Positions 25,176 to 34,406 of a DNA stretch of 64,000 bases are shown here, piece by piece. The notes below the pieces were generated by a model, which worked only from the letters and a program-made list of their open reading frames with translations, ran no database searches and was not told the origin of the DNA. The stretch spans positions 1,372,296-1,436,295 of the forward strand of contig NZ_JANWGH010000001.1 in NCBI RefSeq assembly GCF_024919275.1, in the 5' to 3' direction. Numbering within the stretch: position 1 is the first letter of the stretch; every line of letters begins with the position of its first letter. Made by a program: the position numbers and the translations under genes. This stretch comes from Algoriphagus limi (GTDB lineage Bacteria > Bacteroidota > Bacteroidia > Cytophagales > Cyclobacteriaceae).

Positions 25176-26387
25176 ATGAGAACTATTTTTCTAACCCTGA
25201 TTTTTTGGAGCTTTATCTTTGAATTTTCCTTTTCTCAAGATCAGCAGGAATTTCAGCCTAATAAATTCAACGATTTTAAATTAGTCCCCTTACCAGCTGT
25301 GGCATCCAACCCCGCCAATGGCTGGATGTTTGGCTTGGCCCCTTCAGCGACCTGGTATATGGGAGACCCTGAATCCACCAAGCTCTCCAACTTGGTTGGA
25401 AACTTACTCTACACCACTAAAAAGCAATGGATATTTAGTATCCGCAGTAATATTTTCACCCATGAAAATCGCTTGATTTTAATGGGAGATTGGAGGTATT
25501 TTATCACCTCCCAACCGACTTATGGATTAGGAAGCAGCACTCCCAATGAACCTAGTCAAGACCCATTTTTTCGTGAACCACCGGGGATTTTATGGGGTGA
25601 GCAACAAATGGATTTTAGTTTGATTCGGTTCTACGAGACCGTTTTAAAAAGAGTATCAGACAGCAATTTTTATTTGGGTTTGGGGTATCATTTAGACATT
25701 CATTCCAAAATCGAAAACTTCCTTCTAGAAGATCAAACGGAAACTCAGGGACAATTCACCCATGATACCTACAACAGCTTCCATGGTTTCGACACTGAAT
25801 CCTATACCCTATCGGGCATTACGCTGAATGCAATCTATGAAAACCGGGATGTAGCAGTTTCTCCTTACGAGAAAAATTATGCCTTTGTCTCCCTGAAAAT
25901 CAATCCCTCGTTTTTAGGATCTGACCAATCTTCGTCCACTTTATTGATGGACTACCGTCATTATTTCAATCTAAATCCAGACAGAAAAAGACATTTGATA
26001 GGAGTTTGGGCCTATGGGAATTTCCTAATGACAGGAAATCTTCCTTACATGAACCTACCCTCACTAGGCTGGGATATGTTTGGTAGAAGTGGACGTGGAT
26101 ATGCCCAAGGAAGGTTTAGAGGTGAAAATATGCTGTATTCAGAAGTTGAATACCGCTTCCCACTTCAGCAAAACAAAGAAACCTTTGGGGGCACTATTTT
26201 CTTGAATGCTAACTCATTTGGCAGTAAATTCAATAGTGAGAAATTATTGGAAAGCATCAATCCAGGGTATGGTCTTGGACTTCGGGTCATGATCAACAAA
26301 GAAAATCGAACCACAATTTCTGCTGATTATGCCTTTGGCAGAAAAGGTAATTCAGGCTTTTACCTAAATATCAACGAATCATTTTAA
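25176..26387 (+). CDS. Outer-membrane beta-barrel protein, BamA/TamA surface-antigen-like
   Basis: 403 residues. Signal peptide MRTIFLTLIFWSFIFEFSFSQ. The rest consists of alternating-hydrophobicity strands with aromatic ends, a terminal Phe (LNINESF), and a C-terminal pattern (GGTIFLNANSFGSKF, GYGLGLRVMINKENRTTISADYAFG) matching the D15/BamA surface-antigen barrel. There are no POTRA domains, so it is a barrel-only member whose role is unknown. It heads the envelope gene run at 26453-29391, though with a 65 bp gap. Confidence 0.82.
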   Translation: MRTIFLTLIFWSFIFEFSFSQDQQEFQPNKFNDFKLVPLPAVASNPANGWMFGLAPSATWYMGDPESTKLSNLVGNLLYTTKKQWIFSIRSNIFTHENRLILMGDWRYFITSQPTYGLGSSTPNEPSQDPFFREPPGILWGEQQMDFSLIRFYETVLKRVSDSNFYLGLGYHLDIHSKIENFLLEDQTETQGQFTHDTYNSFHGFDTESYTLSGITLNAIYENRDVAVSPYEKNYAFVSLKINPSFLGSDQSSSTLLMDYRHYFNLNPDRKRHLIGVWAYGNFLMTGNLPYMNLPSLGWDMFGRSGRGYAQGRFRGENMLYSEVEYRFPLQQNKETFGGTIFLNANSFGSKFNSEKLLESINPGYGLGLRVMINKENRTTISADYAFGRKGNSGFYLNINESF

Positions 26388-26452
26388 CCGTTTTTCCAGC
26401 CTTTTAACTAGCAATATTTTAAATAATTAATCCATTAACCTTTTTTGACAGT

Positions 26453-26920
26453 ATGAAAAAAATTAGCCTTCTATTTATTTCCTTCTTTTTATTGGGAGGA
26501 ATAGCGCTAGCACAAGACATCAATGATGAAATCACCTTAATTCAGGCAGAATTTGGGATGGAAAAAAGACAGATCGTAGAAGCCGTGATGGAGCTTCCAG
26601 AGCCTTTAACTCAAGGCTTTTGGTTTGTTTACCAACAGTATGAGGCAGAACGGCAGTTATTGGCAAGAGAACGGATCTTGATCATCGAAGATTATTTGGA
26701 TAAATATGATGTAATTGATGATGAAATAGCCAATTCACTGGCTTTAAGTACTTTAAAAAATGATGCAGCCTTATCCAAATTGCATTCCAAGTATTATAAA
26801 AAACTCAAAAAGGCTACCACTGCAAAATATGCAGCCAAATTCTTTCAGTTAGACACTTACATTCACAATACTATTCGAAACTCAATCCAACAAGAATTGC
26901 CTTTCATTGGCGAATTTTAA
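26453..26920 (+). CDS. Exported helical protein of unknown function
   Basis: 155 residues. Signal peptide MKKISLLFISFFLLGGIALAQD. The mature part is predicted to be almost all helix, rich in Glu, Leu and Lys, with no motif that I recognise. Size and style recall periplasmic Spy/CpxP-type helical proteins, but the LTxxQ motifs are not evident. It precedes the lipoprotein/barrel genes with an 18 bp gap and is probably co-transcribed with them. Confidence 0.75.
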   Translation: MKKISLLFISFFLLGGIALAQDINDEITLIQAEFGMEKRQIVEAVMELPEPLTQGFWFVYQQYEAERQLLARERILIIEDYLDKYDVIDDEIANSLALSTLKNDAALSKLHSKYYKKLKKATTAKYAAKFFQLDTYIHNTIRNSIQQELPFIGEF

Positions 26921-26938
26921 TCAATTTTATTTTACAAC

Positions 26939-27586
26939 ATGACGCATAACTTTAAATCCTGGATCCTCTTAGGATTATTATCCATCTCTATTGGATCCTG
27001 TATTCCAGCCGAACCCACTTATGTGGATGAATTGGACATTGTTTACACGAATCATAACCAAGACTTTGATTTCACCGGTCAGGAGACTTATTCACTTCCC
27101 GACAAAGTAATCAAAATCACAACCGAATTAGTTGGTGGCGAGCCTGGATATGAGCCTGAATTCTTGGATCCAGTTTACTCAACCACCATTATTAATTCCC
27201 TCCGGTCCAATATGAATGCATTGGGCTATAGAGAAGTAGATAAATCAGCAAATCCGGATTTAATCTTACTTCCTTCTGCCTTGCAAACAGATCAGTTGTA
27301 CATCTATTATGATTGGTGGTATTGGAGTTGGTGGTATCCTGGATGGGGTCCTGGATGGGGCTGGTATTATCCTGGATATTATCCACCTCAAGTTTCTAGA
27401 ATCCGAACCGGAACTGTTTTTATCCAAATGGTAAATCCTGCAGGACAAAGCCCAGCTGACAAAGTCCCCGTTCAATGGTCTGCTATTGTAAACGGACTTT
27501 TGGAAGGCAGCAAAGATCAAGTAGCCACAAGAATTACAAATGGTATTGATCAGGCATTTTCTCAATCACCATACTTAGCAAACTAA
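26939..27586 (+). CDS. DUF4136-type lipoprotein with a Trp/Tyr-rich segment
   Basis: 215 residues. Lipobox ISIGSC puts the lipidated Cys at residue 21. The DUF4136 layout is visible: a Tyr-rich first strand, INSLRSNMNALGYREVDKSANPDLIL (residues 86-110), then a C-terminal helix with IDQAF. Residues 121-150 contain 8 Trp and 9 Tyr (17 of 30), with Pro and Gly between. Function of DUF4136 is unknown. The gene sits 2 bp before a beta-barrel gene. Confidence 0.85.
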   Translation: MTHNFKSWILLGLLSISIGSCIPAEPTYVDELDIVYTNHNQDFDFTGQETYSLPDKVIKITTELVGGEPGYEPEFLDPVYSTTIINSLRSNMNALGYREVDKSANPDLILLPSALQTDQLYIYYDWWYWSWWYPGWGPGWGWYYPGYYPPQVSRIRTGTVFIQMVNPAGQSPADKVPVQWSAIVNGLLEGSKDQVATRITNGIDQAFSQSPYLAN

Positions 27587-27588
27587 TC

Positions 27589-28182
27589 ATGAAAAAAATA
27601 TTTGTTTTCCTTTTCACTTTTGGCTTACTAGGCTTAAACACCTTGTTGGCGCAACAATCCGCTTTTACAATTGAAGTACCCCTAACTATACCACTTGGTA
27701 ATACAGCTGATTTTATCGATCAGGTAGCCTTGAGAGGAGTCAATATTCAATACCAGCGTTTTATTAAAAAGACATTCGCTGTTGGGGGAGAAATCGGCTA
27801 TTCGACTCTTTATAAAAAAGAAGATCAAAAAGTATACACAGAAGGTTCTGCTTCGCTGTCAGGTATCCAATATCGATATCAGCATGCATTCCCTATTCTA
27901 GTAACCGGAACTTATTTCCCAATTGTGGAAGGATCTTTAAGACCTTATGCGGGACTAGGCATTGGAACAATTGCTCAGGACAGAAGGATAGATATGGGTA
28001 TTTTCACTTCTGAAAAAACTCATTGGCAGTTCGCCATAAGACCGGAGTTGGGTGTGATACTTCAGCCTTCAAATTCGGTGGGTTTCAAATTGGGAGCAAA
28101 ATATAATTCCTCCTTCGCCACTTCTAATCTTGATGGACAATCCAATGTTTCGATTAATTTCGGAATAGTGTTTTTGAATTAA
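27589..28182 (+). CDS. Small outer-membrane beta-barrel protein
   Basis: 197 residues. Signal peptide ending NTLLAQQS. The remaining sequence is a run of amphipathic strands (VNIQYQRFIKKTFAVGGEIGYSTL, LRPYAGLGIGTIAQ, NSVGFKLGAKYNS), as in OmpA/OmpW-size 8-strand barrels, ending with aromatic-free FLN. Between two DUF4136-type lipoprotein genes, 2 bp after one and 16 bp before the next; probably one operon. Confidence 0.85.
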   Translation: MKKIFVFLFTFGLLGLNTLLAQQSAFTIEVPLTIPLGNTADFIDQVALRGVNIQYQRFIKKTFAVGGEIGYSTLYKKEDQKVYTEGSASLSGIQYRYQHAFPILVTGTYFPIVEGSLRPYAGLGIGTIAQDRRIDMGIFTSEKTHWQFAIRPELGVILQPSNSVGFKLGAKYNSSFATSNLDGQSNVSINFGIVFLN

Positions 28183-28198
28183 CCTAAAAACTCCACCT

Positions 28199-28744
28199 AT
28201 GAGAAAGTCTAATATCATTCTTCTTTTGCTAATAAGCATAGCTGTAGCATGTACAGGAAAAAAGTATGTGACAGTGCCCAAGGGAATTTACGATGACTTT
28301 GATTTAGCGAAGTATCAAACATTTGATTTTTATGAAATGAAAGGCCCTGATGAACCTGGACCAAACTTCACTCAAAACGTTCAGTACCTTCAGGATGCCA
28401 TCACCAAAAAACTGGAAGAGAGAGGATTGAAAAGAGATAGCTCAAACCCTGATTTAAAGATTAATTTGGGAATCCGAGTTCAGGACAAAGTTCAGACCCG
28501 AGAAACCAATCTTACTACAGACCCCTTCATGTATACCGGTCAAAGGAACTATACTTGGTCTGTAAGAGAGGTTCCTGTCAATACGTACAAAGAGGGTAGT
28601 CTCACCATGCATTTGGTAGATAATCAAAGCAATGAGGCTGTATGGATAGGAACCATTGATCGAGCTCTTCCAAATAAAGAAAAAAATCTACCTGCTACCA
28701 TTCAGGATGCAGTCGATATTTTGTTTGCTAAAATTGACAACTAA
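28199..28744 (+). CDS. DUF4136-type lipoprotein
   Basis: 181 residues. Lipobox SIAVAC with Cys at residue 18. The core reads DLAKYQTFDFYEM, DAITKKLEERGLKRDSSNPDLKINLGIRV and a C-terminal AVWIGTIDRALPNKEKNLPATIQDAVDILFAKI, the standard DUF4136 sequence in which W-x-G precedes the last helix. It lacks the long aromatic segment of its neighbours. Probably anchored in the outer membrane; function unknown. Confidence 0.88.
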   Translation: MRKSNIILLLLISIAVACTGKKYVTVPKGIYDDFDLAKYQTFDFYEMKGPDEPGPNFTQNVQYLQDAITKKLEERGLKRDSSNPDLKINLGIRVQDKVQTRETNLTTDPFMYTGQRNYTWSVREVPVNTYKEGSLTMHLVDNQSNEAVWIGTIDRALPNKEKNLPATIQDAVDILFAKIDN

Positions 28745-28755
28745 AACTCAACCAT

Positions 28756-29391
28756 ATGAAAAAATTCAATTTCATTTTATTGCTTTCACTGGTAGCGGCA
28801 GTCATTTCTTGCTCCCCCAGTGTAAAAATTCTTGGCTCATGGACAAGCCCAAGCAAACCTGCGGAAGGATACAATAATGTATTTGTAACAGCGCTGACAG
28901 AAAATTTTCTTGCCAGACAGGCAGTTGAAAAAGATCTTGTGGATCTCATCCAATCTCATGGGATTTCCTCTTCAAGTAGTTTTGAAGTAATTCCTCCCGG
29001 GTTTAAGGCAAAGGAATCCGATAGAGAGGAAATTGTAGCTAAAATTAGAGAATTGGGGAATGATGCGATCTTGACAGTAGCACTTCTCGACCAAACAAAC
29101 GAGACTCGATACGTACCCGGCTCGACAATGTACACGCCAATGCGATACGGGTACTATGGTCGATTCTGGGGTTATTACAATTACTACAACCCTGTAATGT
29201 ATGATCCAGGATATTATACCACCGATAAAAATTATTACTTAGAGGCAAACCTATATGATGTAGCCTCAGAAGAACTTGTTTGGTCTTCCCAGTCTGAAAC
29301 TACCAACCCATCTTCTTTGGAAACCTTCTCCGTAACATTTGCCGAATCAATTGTTAAGCAATTGATTAAGGATGGACTTATTTCAGAATAA
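28756..29391 (+). CDS. Lipoprotein with a Tyr-rich segment, DUF4136-like
   Basis: 211 residues. Lipobox AAVISCSP, Cys near residue 19. The beginning SVKILGSWTSP and the arrangement of a nucleotide-free alpha/beta core resemble short lipoproteins of the DUF4136 neighbourhood. Residues 126-161 contain 13 Tyr. The end (ELVWSSQSETTNPSSLETF...IVKQLIKDGLI) mirrors the W-x-x plus helix ending of DUF4136. Last gene of the envelope run; a terminator follows. Confidence 0.75.
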   Translation: MKKFNFILLLSLVAAVISCSPSVKILGSWTSPSKPAEGYNNVFVTALTENFLARQAVEKDLVDLIQSHGISSSSSFEVIPPGFKAKESDREEIVAKIRELGNDAILTVALLDQTNETRYVPGSTMYTPMRYGYYGRFWGYYNYYNPVMYDPGYYTTDKNYYLEANLYDVASEELVWSSQSETTNPSSLETFSVTFAESIVKQLIKDGLISE

Positions 29392-29412
29392 AATTTTCAA
29401 TAATTACCGTCA

Positions 29413-29447
29413 AAAAAACCTCAGCAGGACCTCTGCTGAGGTTTTTT
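29413..29447. terminator. Bidirectional terminator between the lipoprotein operon and ppc
   Basis: AAAAAACCTCAGCAG, loop GACCT, CTGCTGAGGTTTTTT: a perfect 15 bp inverted repeat with A-run and T-run at its ends, serving the convergent genes on both sides. Confidence 0.92.
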
Positions 29448-29466
29448 ATTTCTTGTTCATCAAGAT

Positions 29467-32001
29467 TTATGCGGCATTCCTAGCTGCATTAATGATACCG
29501 AACATACTACGTAAAATCAGTTTTTGAAGCACTGCTTTATCCTTTCCATCTTCCAACATAGTCTGGATTGCATATTGCTGAATTGTGATTAATGGAAGTA
29601 CAATTTTTTCCCTGATAGAAATAGATGTTTTGATCACCGGATTATCCTTCATCAATTCATCCATTTCGGCAACTTTCTTAATCGCCTCAATCGATCGCTG
29701 ATACTCTTCAAACATTAATTCCCAAAATTGACTGTACTCGGGATTTTTTTTCAAATAAGCGGTAGCTGGGTAAAAGCACTTATTCAAAGACTGCATAGAG
29801 TTACCCAAAAGCGTTCTAAAAAACAGGCTCCTCTGATATAAATTCTTCAACTCCTTAAGCTTGCCTTTTTCTTCCATTTCGGAAATGGCAGCTCCAACTC
29901 CATAATACCCCGGAATATTTTGCTTCATCTGAGCCCAAGACCCTACGAAAGGAATTGCCCTTAGATCCTCGAACTTCAAGCCCTCGGATTTTCCTCGCTT
30001 CAATGGACGAGAGCCAATGTTGGTCATTCCGAAATACTTGAGCGGAGTGACATGCTCCAAATAGGGAACAAACTTCGGGTGGTTTTTGAATTGCTTGTAA
30101 GCCTCATAGCCACTATCAGCCAGCTCTGCAATTAACGTTCGCTGAGATTCGGAAAGGTTTCGTTCCTCATCTGAGTACAAATGATTTTCCATCCCTGCGC
30201 TGAGCAATTGCTCGAAATTGTAAGTACAGGAGGCTTGTTTTCCATAATTAGCCGAGATAGTTTGGCCCTGAATGGTCACTTGGATTTCGGCATTTTCTAC
30301 TTGTTCTCCCAAAGAAGCATAGAAATTATGCATATTTCCTCCACCTCGAGCAGGAGGCCCTCCCCGACCGTCAAAAAACACCACGGTAATTCCATTTTCT
30401 CTAGAAACTCGAGTCAATTCCTCCTTGGCTCTAAGAATAGACCAGTTTGCTTTTAAATAACCTCCATCTTTGGTTCCATCAGAGAATCCCAGCATGATGG
30501 TTTGCTTGTTCCCTCTTTGCTCCAAATGCTTTTGATATACAGGAAGCTGATAGAGGAAACTCATAATCTCAGGTGCAGCCGCCAAATCATCTACTGTTTC
30601 AAACAGAGGAACAATATCCAAAGGAAGCCCTGTATTTTCTTGATCCAAGGTCAGCTTAGCCAATTGGAAAACCTCTAATAAATGTTTGGCGGATTGACAA
30701 TTGGAAATAATGTATCGATGGAGTGCATCCTCCCCATTTTCCCGTTGAATATGACCGATTGATTCAATCGAAAGAAGCATTTCACGATGGAATTCATCCT
30801 TGAAAGCTTCCACTTTCGGCAATTTCTTCAATGCCAAAATCTGCTCAATCTGCCCACTTTCTTCGGAATCCCATTCTGCCTTTTCAATCCCCATCAATTC
30901 ATCCCAAAGCCCATCATGTTTACGGCTATCTTGGCGCACATCCATGTAGGCAAAATGAAAACCGAAGATCCGAACCTTTAAAATAAACTGATCAAGTAAT
31001 TCCAAGAAGAGCCCATCATGATGTTTAATAAGAGCTTCCCTAGCTAAAAGGAGTTCTTCGATCAATTGTTCTGCACTATGAAAAACAGGTTTTTCCTCGA
31101 AAAGCGTAACATAAATTCCTCGTTCCACACGAAGCATCACTTCCTCCACATGCTTGAAAGTCAATCTTCGCCGAAGCTTTCGAAGATCTCGATAATAACA
31201 TCTTAAGATCCACTTTTTCAAGCGCTCTGCTACCTGCATGGTAGTTTGATGAGTTACAAATGGATTCCCGTCCCGATCACCACCTGGCCAAAATCCAATT
31301 TTCAATAGACCCGGATTTTCCCAAGTGTGAAGTGGCTGATCCAACATTTTCAGCAAGCGAATCATAATATCTGAGACACTCTGGTAGAATATATTTTCCA
31401 GATACCAGATCAAGCTGACTGCTTCTTCATATGGACTTGGTTTTTCTCGCTTGATGAACCCTGTTTTACCTAATTGCTGTAATAGCAAATTGATTCGGCC
31501 GATATCATCATGCCGAATCGCATCTTCCATATCGGTAATGATCCCAAGGACATTTCCCGGATAAAACTGAGTTGGGTGGGCAGTCAAAGTCAATCGAACT
31601 GAAAAGGTTTTCAATTTCTCGATCAATTCCTCCTTTTTTCGATCATCTCCAGCCCGAGTAATCAAAGCCTTGATAGATCCTTTTCCTCCTAGGTCATTGA
31701 TTTTTTCATAAGCAGCATCTTCTATTGAGTCAAAAAGCACCACTTGTCGCTCCACATATTGGATCATTTGAAACAATAAATCATTCTGTTCCTTTTCGGA
31801 GTTTTGGGGCATCATTTCTTCAAAAAAGCCCTCAATTATTTCCCTGGGTGACTTTCCGTCTTCAAAGCCCTTTTGACAAGAAGTCGCCAACAAAGGCAAC
31901 ATGGTACCGGTTCGAAAAATATTATCGAATGGTAAATCCAGAAAAAGTGAATTGTAGATCGTGAATCTTTTCGCTACTTCAATATCGTAGGTTGTATACA
32001 T
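29467..32001 (-). CDS. ppc: Phosphoenolpyruvate carboxylase
   Basis: 844 residues from the ATG at 32001 (MYTTYDIEVAK). The open frame extends 29 codons further, but that part is unlike the family. Anaplerotic conversion of PEP and bicarbonate to oxaloacetate. Diagnostic blocks: TLTAHPTQ (catalytic His, near residue 140), FWPGGDRDGNPFVTH (near 240), LGFSDGTKDGGYLKANW (near 505), FFDGRGGPPARGGG (near 545; catalytic Arg in GRGGPPARGG) and SRPLKRG (near 665). It is somewhat shorter than the E. coli enzyme. Monocistronic. Confidence 0.96.
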   Translation of the reverse strand: MYTTYDIEVAKRFTIYNSLFLDLPFDNIFRTGTMLPLLATSCQKGFEDGKSPREIIEGFFEEMMPQNSEKEQNDLLFQMIQYVERQVVLFDSIEDAAYEKINDLGGKGSIKALITRAGDDRKKEELIEKLKTFSVRLTLTAHPTQFYPGNVLGIITDMEDAIRHDDIGRINLLLQQLGKTGFIKREKPSPYEEAVSLIWYLENIFYQSVSDIMIRLLKMLDQPLHTWENPGLLKIGFWPGGDRDGNPFVTHQTTMQVAERLKKWILRCYYRDLRKLRRRLTFKHVEEVMLRVERGIYVTLFEEKPVFHSAEQLIEELLLAREALIKHHDGLFLELLDQFILKVRIFGFHFAYMDVRQDSRKHDGLWDELMGIEKAEWDSEESGQIEQILALKKLPKVEAFKDEFHREMLLSIESIGHIQRENGEDALHRYIISNCQSAKHLLEVFQLAKLTLDQENTGLPLDIVPLFETVDDLAAAPEIMSFLYQLPVYQKHLEQRGNKQTIMLGFSDGTKDGGYLKANWSILRAKEELTRVSRENGITVVFFDGRGGPPARGGGNMHNFYASLGEQVENAEIQVTIQGQTISANYGKQASCTYNFEQLLSAGMENHLYSDEERNLSESQRTLIAELADSGYEAYKQFKNHPKFVPYLEHVTPLKYFGMTNIGSRPLKRGKSEGLKFEDLRAIPFVGSWAQMKQNIPGYYGVGAAISEMEEKGKLKELKNLYQRSLFFRTLLGNSMQSLNKCFYPATAYLKKNPEYSQFWELMFEEYQRSIEAIKKVAEMDELMKDNPVIKTSISIREKIVLPLITIQQYAIQTMLEDGKDKAVLQKLILRSMFGIINAARNAA

Positions 32002-32153
32002 TTCAATAGGTTTAATAAGTAGGCTTAAATTAAAAATAATTCGCCTTTTTAGCGAAAAAATTAGCAATTCTTCAAAAAGAAACCTCAATCATTTTCTTTC
32101 TTTCAGAGGACTATTTTGACAAGTTAGCTTTCATTTTTTTTGTACTTTTCTAA

Positions 32154-33272
32154 ATGAAAAAAATCATCCCTATCCTTTTTTGCCTGGCTGTTTTTTCATG
32201 CCAAGAAAAAAACCTTGAAACCACTGAGAAGATGAGCTATCAGTTTTTAGTTGGATCTTACACCGAGGGTCCCGAGGAAGGCATAAGTATTTTGGATTTT
32301 TCACCAGATGAAAAATCATTATCCCTTCGCACTGTTGCCCCTGGAGTACAAAACCCTTCTTTCGTAATAGCAGAAAATGATTTCGTGTTTTCAGTTGAGG
32401 AAATCGAAGGCATCACCGGCGGAAATGTATTGAGTTTTAAATGGGGTCAAGAAAGCCAAAATCTTCAACAGATTGACAATACGCCTTCTAATGGAAACCA
32501 TCCTTGTCATTTGTCATATCAAGATGGATTTCTAATTGTGAGCAATTACTCAGGAGGCAATTTCTCCATCATTAAAGTGCAGGAAGACGGCAAACTTGTT
32601 CCTAGGCAGACAATACAACATAGCGGAAACAGCGTTAATACGGACAGGCAGGAATCTGCCCATGTGCACAGTGCGAATTTTAGTCCAGATGGTCACTATT
32701 TATTTGTATCTGATTTGGGGACTGATAAGATTTACAGCTACTTATTTGAACCTGAAAAGTCAGAACCTTTTAGTCTTTTCGAAGAATTCCCTATGACTCC
32801 TGGAGATGGCCCAAGGCATTTGACTTTTTCCCAAGATGGAAAAGAGGCATTCGTGGTTCAGGAATTAACTGCTGTTTTGGAAGTTTTCTCTTATGAAAAT
32901 GGCAGAATCAACTCCAAACAAAGGCTTTCTTTGATTCCTGAAGGATTTGAGGGAGCAGTTGGTGCGGCAGAAGTTCGGGTATCTCCTGATGGAAAAAATC
33001 TCTACGCTTCAAATCGAGGTGACGCCAATACTATTTCAGTTTTTGCCAAAGCTGAAGATGAAAGTTATTCATTAGTTGAACATGTTTCATCCGGTGGTAT
33101 TATGCCTCGAAACTTCATCTTAACTCCTGATGGGGAATATGTATTGGTAGCCCATCAAGCCTCAGAGGATATTGTTGTTTTTAAAAGAGAAAAAGAAACA
33201 GGAAAATTGACTCCTATCTCGTTAAGCATAGAAGTTCCCAAACCGGTTTACTTATTTGGTCTTTCTAATTAG
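32154..33272 (+). CDS. Lactonase-family seven-bladed beta-propeller lipoprotein (Pgl/YbhE-like)
   Basis: 372 residues. Lipobox AVFSCQ gives Cys at residue 16, so the protein is exported and lipidated, unlike cytoplasmic YbhE. The propeller repeats are visible (QNPSFVIAENDFVFSVEE; NGNHPCHLSYQDGFLIVSNYSGGN; ESAHVHSANFSPDGHYLFVSDLG; GPRHLTFSQDGKEAFVVQE; RNFILTPDGEYVLVAHQ), as in the lactonase/6-phosphogluconolactonase family. Substrate is uncertain, and a periplasmic sugar lactone is the likely type. The stop overlaps menC's stop by 4 bp (TTAG). Confidence 0.9.
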   Translation: MKKIIPILFCLAVFSCQEKNLETTEKMSYQFLVGSYTEGPEEGISILDFSPDEKSLSLRTVAPGVQNPSFVIAENDFVFSVEEIEGITGGNVLSFKWGQESQNLQQIDNTPSNGNHPCHLSYQDGFLIVSNYSGGNFSIIKVQEDGKLVPRQTIQHSGNSVNTDRQESAHVHSANFSPDGHYLFVSDLGTDKIYSYLFEPEKSEPFSLFEEFPMTPGDGPRHLTFSQDGKEAFVVQELTAVLEVFSYENGRINSKQRLSLIPEGFEGAVGAAEVRVSPDGKNLYASNRGDANTISVFAKAEDESYSLVEHVSSGGIMPRNFILTPDGEYVLVAHQASEDIVVFKREKETGKLTPISLSIEVPKPVYLFGLSN

Positions 33273-34339
33273 GAAGGTTCTTCCCAAGGAATAGTTGAAT
33301 TATACTTGATTTCGCCATTGGAAATAAACAATGGTGATTGGAGGTTATTGTAGTATAGCTGTCCTGTCCCCAATCCTTGCGGTATGGTAGGGTCGTAACT
33401 TGACGCTAACTGGGAAATAGCATTTAGTCCAATATTGCTTTCCAAAGCAGAAGTCATCCACCAACCAATATTTCTATTTTCAGCTTCAGCTATCCATTCC
33501 TTTGTTTCTAAAAAACCTCCCACTAAGGTTGGTTTCAAGATGATATGCTGCGGATTAATTTGCTCAAGAAGAGGGCCTTTATTTTTCACTCCGATTAATT
33601 CTTCATCAAGGGCAATAGGCAAAGGTGTCTTTTCGCAAAGCCTAGCCATTTCCTCCCATTGCCCAGCTCGAATCGGCTGCTCAATACTATGGATATCCAA
33701 GTCTGCCAGTTTTCCTAATTTTTCCATGGCTTCAGCCGGTGAAAAAGCCCCATTCGCATCAACACGTAGAACCAAATCCTCATTTCCATATTCGGACCGA
33801 ATGTATTTCAGCAAACCTAATTCCTGATCAAAATCAATGGCTCCAATCTTCATTTTGATACAAGAAAATCCCTGCGAAATTTTGGCATCAATTTGCTGAC
33901 GCATGAATTCTTTTTCCCCCATCCAAATCAAACCATTGATAGGTATTGGCTTCTTGTTGTCATAAAATGAGTTGGGGAAAAAGCGCTTTCTACCACCCTG
34001 CATCAAGTCCAAAATAGCCATCTCCAGAGCAAACCGGAAAGAAGGCAAATGAGAAGGCACAATGGATTGAATAAATGAAAGGGTCTTTCTTTCTTCCTTT
34101 GGAAAGTCAATAGATCGAAACTTATCTAGGAGTTCTAATACTTGTGCCTCAAAATCAGGAAGGTCATCTATACTTAATTTCACAAGTGGAGCTGCCTCCC
34201 CCCATCCAAAACGATCAGGATTCCCTGAATCTTGGGCTTTAATCCACCAAATTTTGCGGCTTTTCAAAACCCCACGGGAGGTTCCTGCTTCAAATTTAAA
34301 ATCCAAAACTCTGGGTATACAGCTAAACTTCAAAATCAT
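33269..34339 (-). CDS. menC: o-Succinylbenzoate synthase (enolase superfamily)
   Basis: 356 residues. Enolase-superfamily capping domain then barrel: KxK motif in IKMKIG (near residue 172), metal ligands in VDANGAF (near 197), EQPI (near 222) and LDEELI (near 247), and a second Lys in HIILKPTLVGG (near 270). The end motif MTSALESNIGLNA is typical of menaquinone-pathway OSBS. It dehydrates SHCHC to o-succinylbenzoate, and other men genes are not nearby. Dipeptide epimerase is an alternative but fits less well. Confidence 0.88.
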   Translation of the reverse strand: MILKFSCIPRVLDFKFEAGTSRGVLKSRKIWWIKAQDSGNPDRFGWGEAAPLVKLSIDDLPDFEAQVLELLDKFRSIDFPKEERKTLSFIQSIVPSHLPSFRFALEMAILDLMQGGRKRFFPNSFYDNKKPIPINGLIWMGEKEFMRQQIDAKISQGFSCIKMKIGAIDFDQELGLLKYIRSEYGNEDLVLRVDANGAFSPAEAMEKLGKLADLDIHSIEQPIRAGQWEEMARLCEKTPLPIALDEELIGVKNKGPLLEQINPQHIILKPTLVGGFLETKEWIAEAENRNIGWWMTSALESNIGLNAISQLASSYDPTIPQGLGTGQLYYNNLQSPLFISNGEIKYNSTIPWEEPS

Positions 34340-34353
34340 AGCTTCTGATTGAA

Positions 34354-34387
34354 TTTGATAGGGTTTAATCGAATGGCCTATATTTGC
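34354..34387 (+). promoter_or_regulatory. Promoter of queA
   Basis: TTTG (34354-34357), 21 bp spacer, TATATTTGC (34379-34387): an exact Bacteroidota primary-sigma match. The predicted start of transcription (about 34392) lies only about 15 bases before the GTG start of queA. It begins 14 bp from the divergent menC ATG. Confidence 0.75.
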
Positions 34388-34406
34388 AGCGAAATTGCTA
34401 AAGCCT

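Noticed and set aside
33269-34339. menC as the missing L-fuconate dehydratase (also enolase superfamily)
   Set aside because: Its motifs and length match o-succinylbenzoate synthase, and it lies more than 10 kb from the fucose operon on the other strand.
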